A stretch of DNA of 64,000 nt from Selenomonas sputigena (lineage in GTDB: Bacteria > Bacillota > Negativicutes > Selenomonadales > Selenomonadaceae), in NCBI RefSeq assembly GCF_026015965.1, contig NZ_CP110383.1:1367501-1431500 (forward strand), in the 5' to 3' direction. The position numbers were made by a program, and so were the translations under genes. Each line of letters opens with the position of its first letter. Position 1 is the stretch's first letter. The notes beneath the pieces were generated by a model, which was given only the letters and a program-made list of their open reading frames with translations, searched no databases and had not been told where the DNA came from. Below, one piece after another: positions 62,806-64,000 of this stretch.

Positions 62806-64000
62806 TCAGTTTTCCAGACTCTTCTCATCGAGCAGAAAATCATAGACATTCATGAAGAGGACGCCCTTCTCATTATAATGCGGCGCCGGGCTGTCCTTCG
62901 TGATGATCATGCGCTTGAAAAAATCCCCCGTCAGCATCAGGGAGCGCTGCTCCTGCTCCATCTTCGCGGCATCCGGCAGCGCGTAGGCAGACTGAATGTA
63001 ATAGCGCTTCGAGCCCTTATTGCAGACGAAGTCTATTTCGAGCTGCCTGCGGATGCTGCTTCCCTTATCATTCGTGCCGTACTGCTGGATGACGCCCACA
63101 TCCACATTAAACCCACGGATCTTCAGCTCATTGAAGATGATATTCTCCATGCTGTGCGTTTCCTCCAGCTGTCTGAAATTCAGTCGGGCATTCCGCAGCC
63201 CCATGTCCGTAAAATAGTATTTCACTGGAGTGTCCATGTATTTCTTTCCCTTTACGTCATAGCGCAGAGCACCGTCAATCAGAAACGAATCACACAGATA
63301 ATCAATATAGCGTTTGATCGTACTGTTGCTGATCTTCTTTCCCTTGACCGAGCGAAAGGTCGCCGACAGCTTTTCCGGGTTGGTCAGCGAGCCGATGGCA
63401 GAAGAGAGAATGTTCAAAAGCTCTTCCAGTTCCGTCTTGTTGCGTATCCTGTGCCTGCCGACAATATCGGAAATATAGGTTTCCTCAAAAAGTGCTTTCA
63501 GAAAAGCAATCTTCTGCTCTGTCGTCGTAAAATTCAGCACCAACGGCAGACCGCCGTAGAGCATATATTCATTCCAGCCATCGTATTTGCTGCCAGAATA
63601 GACCGACATAAATTCTGCAAAGCTCAGCGGATACATGCGAACCTCATCGCCGCGCCCTCGGAATTCCGTAATCACGTCCTTCGACAGAAAGCGGGCGTTA
63701 CTGCCGGTCACATACACATCTACATTTTCCATGCGAATCAAACTGTTAAGGACGGACTCAAATTCCCCCAGAAGCTGCACCTCATCGAGCAGTACATAAT
63801 ACAGCCCTTCACCTGCGAGCTGTTCCTTCAAATACGGATACAGCACAACAGGATCGCAGAATCGCTTATTTTCAAACGTATCGAACGCGATCTCGACGAT
63901 ATGATTCGCGTCCGTTCCTTCCGAGAGCAAATGCTCCTTGAAGAGCTTGAACAAGAGATACGATTTCCCGCATCGTCGCATGCCCGTAACGACCTTGATC
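62806..64000 (-). CDS. DUF4143-type AAA ATPase, 5' end outside the window
   Basis: 398 residues are visible. The frame is open to the right edge and reads VVTGMRRCGKSYLL (Walker A). The true start is beyond position 64000. Walker B is YYVLLDEVQLL, and VYVTGSNARFLSKDVITEFRGRG follows. The C-terminal part with YPLSFAEFMSVYSG and the nuclease-like LEIDFVCNKGSKRYYIQSAYAL is typical of ATP-binding proteins with DUF4143. These are common, poorly understood and often called defence- or toxin-associated. Confidence 0.85.
   Translation of the reverse strand, partial: IKVVTGMRRCGKSYLLFKLFKEHLLSEGTDANHIVEIAFDTFENKRFCDPVVLYPYLKEQLAGEGLYYVLLDEVQLLGEFESVLNSLIRMENVDVYVTGSNARFLSKDVITEFRGRGDEVRMYPLSFAEFMSVYSGSKYDGWNEYMLYGGLPLVLNFTTTEQKIAFLKALFEETYISDIVGRHRIRNKTELEELLNILSSAIGSLTNPEKLSATFRSVKGKKISNSTIKRYIDYLCDSFLIDGALRYDVKGKKYMDTPVKYYFTDMGLRNARLNFRQLEETHSMENIIFNELKIRGFNVDVGVIQQYGTNDKGSSIRRQLEIDFVCNKGSKRYYIQSAYALPDAAKMEQEQRSLMLTGDFFKRMIITKDSPAPHYNEKGVLFMNVYDFLLDEKSLEN

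Overview
The window looks like a chromosomal segment of a Negativicutes bacterium, most likely Selenomonas or a close relative. The gene order is Firmicute-like: carD with a PIN-TRAM protein, rplU-prp-rpmA-obgE, rsfS/yqeK/nadD, a T-box leader, a glmS ribozyme and a CIRCE/HrcA heat-shock operon. Housekeeping DNA is GC-rich. Genus placement is inference; no rRNA is present.

Regions. (1) 1-3518, minus strand: start of cysS, ispF, ispD, a YacL-like PIN-TRAM membrane protein, carD and a small unknown protein. (2) 3733-5447, plus: a promoter, a T-box leader and an ACS-type MFS transporter. (3) 5533-9329, minus: tRNA-Thr, tRNA-Met, rpmG, secE, nusG, rplK, rplA, L10 leader, rplJ, rplL. (4) 9458-19305, minus: cheV, cvfB, rsfS, an LCP protein, yqeK, nadD, a 50-residue membrane protein, proA, proB, obgE, rpmA, prp, rplU.

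(5) 19306-37500: an accessory island, visibly AT-richer than its flanks. It starts with mobile debris: a 36-bp perfect palindrome, an IS3 transposase remnant and a truncated group II intron sitting just after a terminator. Then comes a large defence operon on the minus strand: XRE regulator, C5 cytosine methylase, SNF2 helicase (DrmD-like), type III Mod-like adenine methylase, type III Res-like helicase-nuclease, DrmA-, DrmB- and DrmC-like proteins. This is a DISARM locus carrying both kinds of methylase plus a Res subunit. The island ends with an IS30 remnant, fragments of an unidentified gene pair, and an AbiEii-type nucleotidyltransferase with a small unknown partner.

(6) 37527-43402: guaB (resembling the divergent Tritrichomonas-type IMP dehydrogenase), glmS with its self-cleaving ribozyme leader, a Bax inhibitor-1 family membrane protein, and an Rpn-type nuclease with in-frame tandem repeats. 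(7) 43491-60548: a nitrate respiration and molybdenum supercluster. narGHJI, two MoeA-like genes, moaA, a MOSC-Mog fusion, a MobA-MobB fusion, a methyltransferase, narK and moaC form one tightly packed minus-strand operon, and modA-modC-modB is divergent from it. A CRP/FNR-like site sits at class II spacing from the narG promoter. (8) 60637-64000: groES-groEL under CIRCE control, then the 3' part of a DUF4143-type ATPase cut by the window edge.

A dispersed repeat of about 110 bp with internal hairpins occurs three times (one copy inside the rplK-rplA spacer), with a probable fourth fragment.
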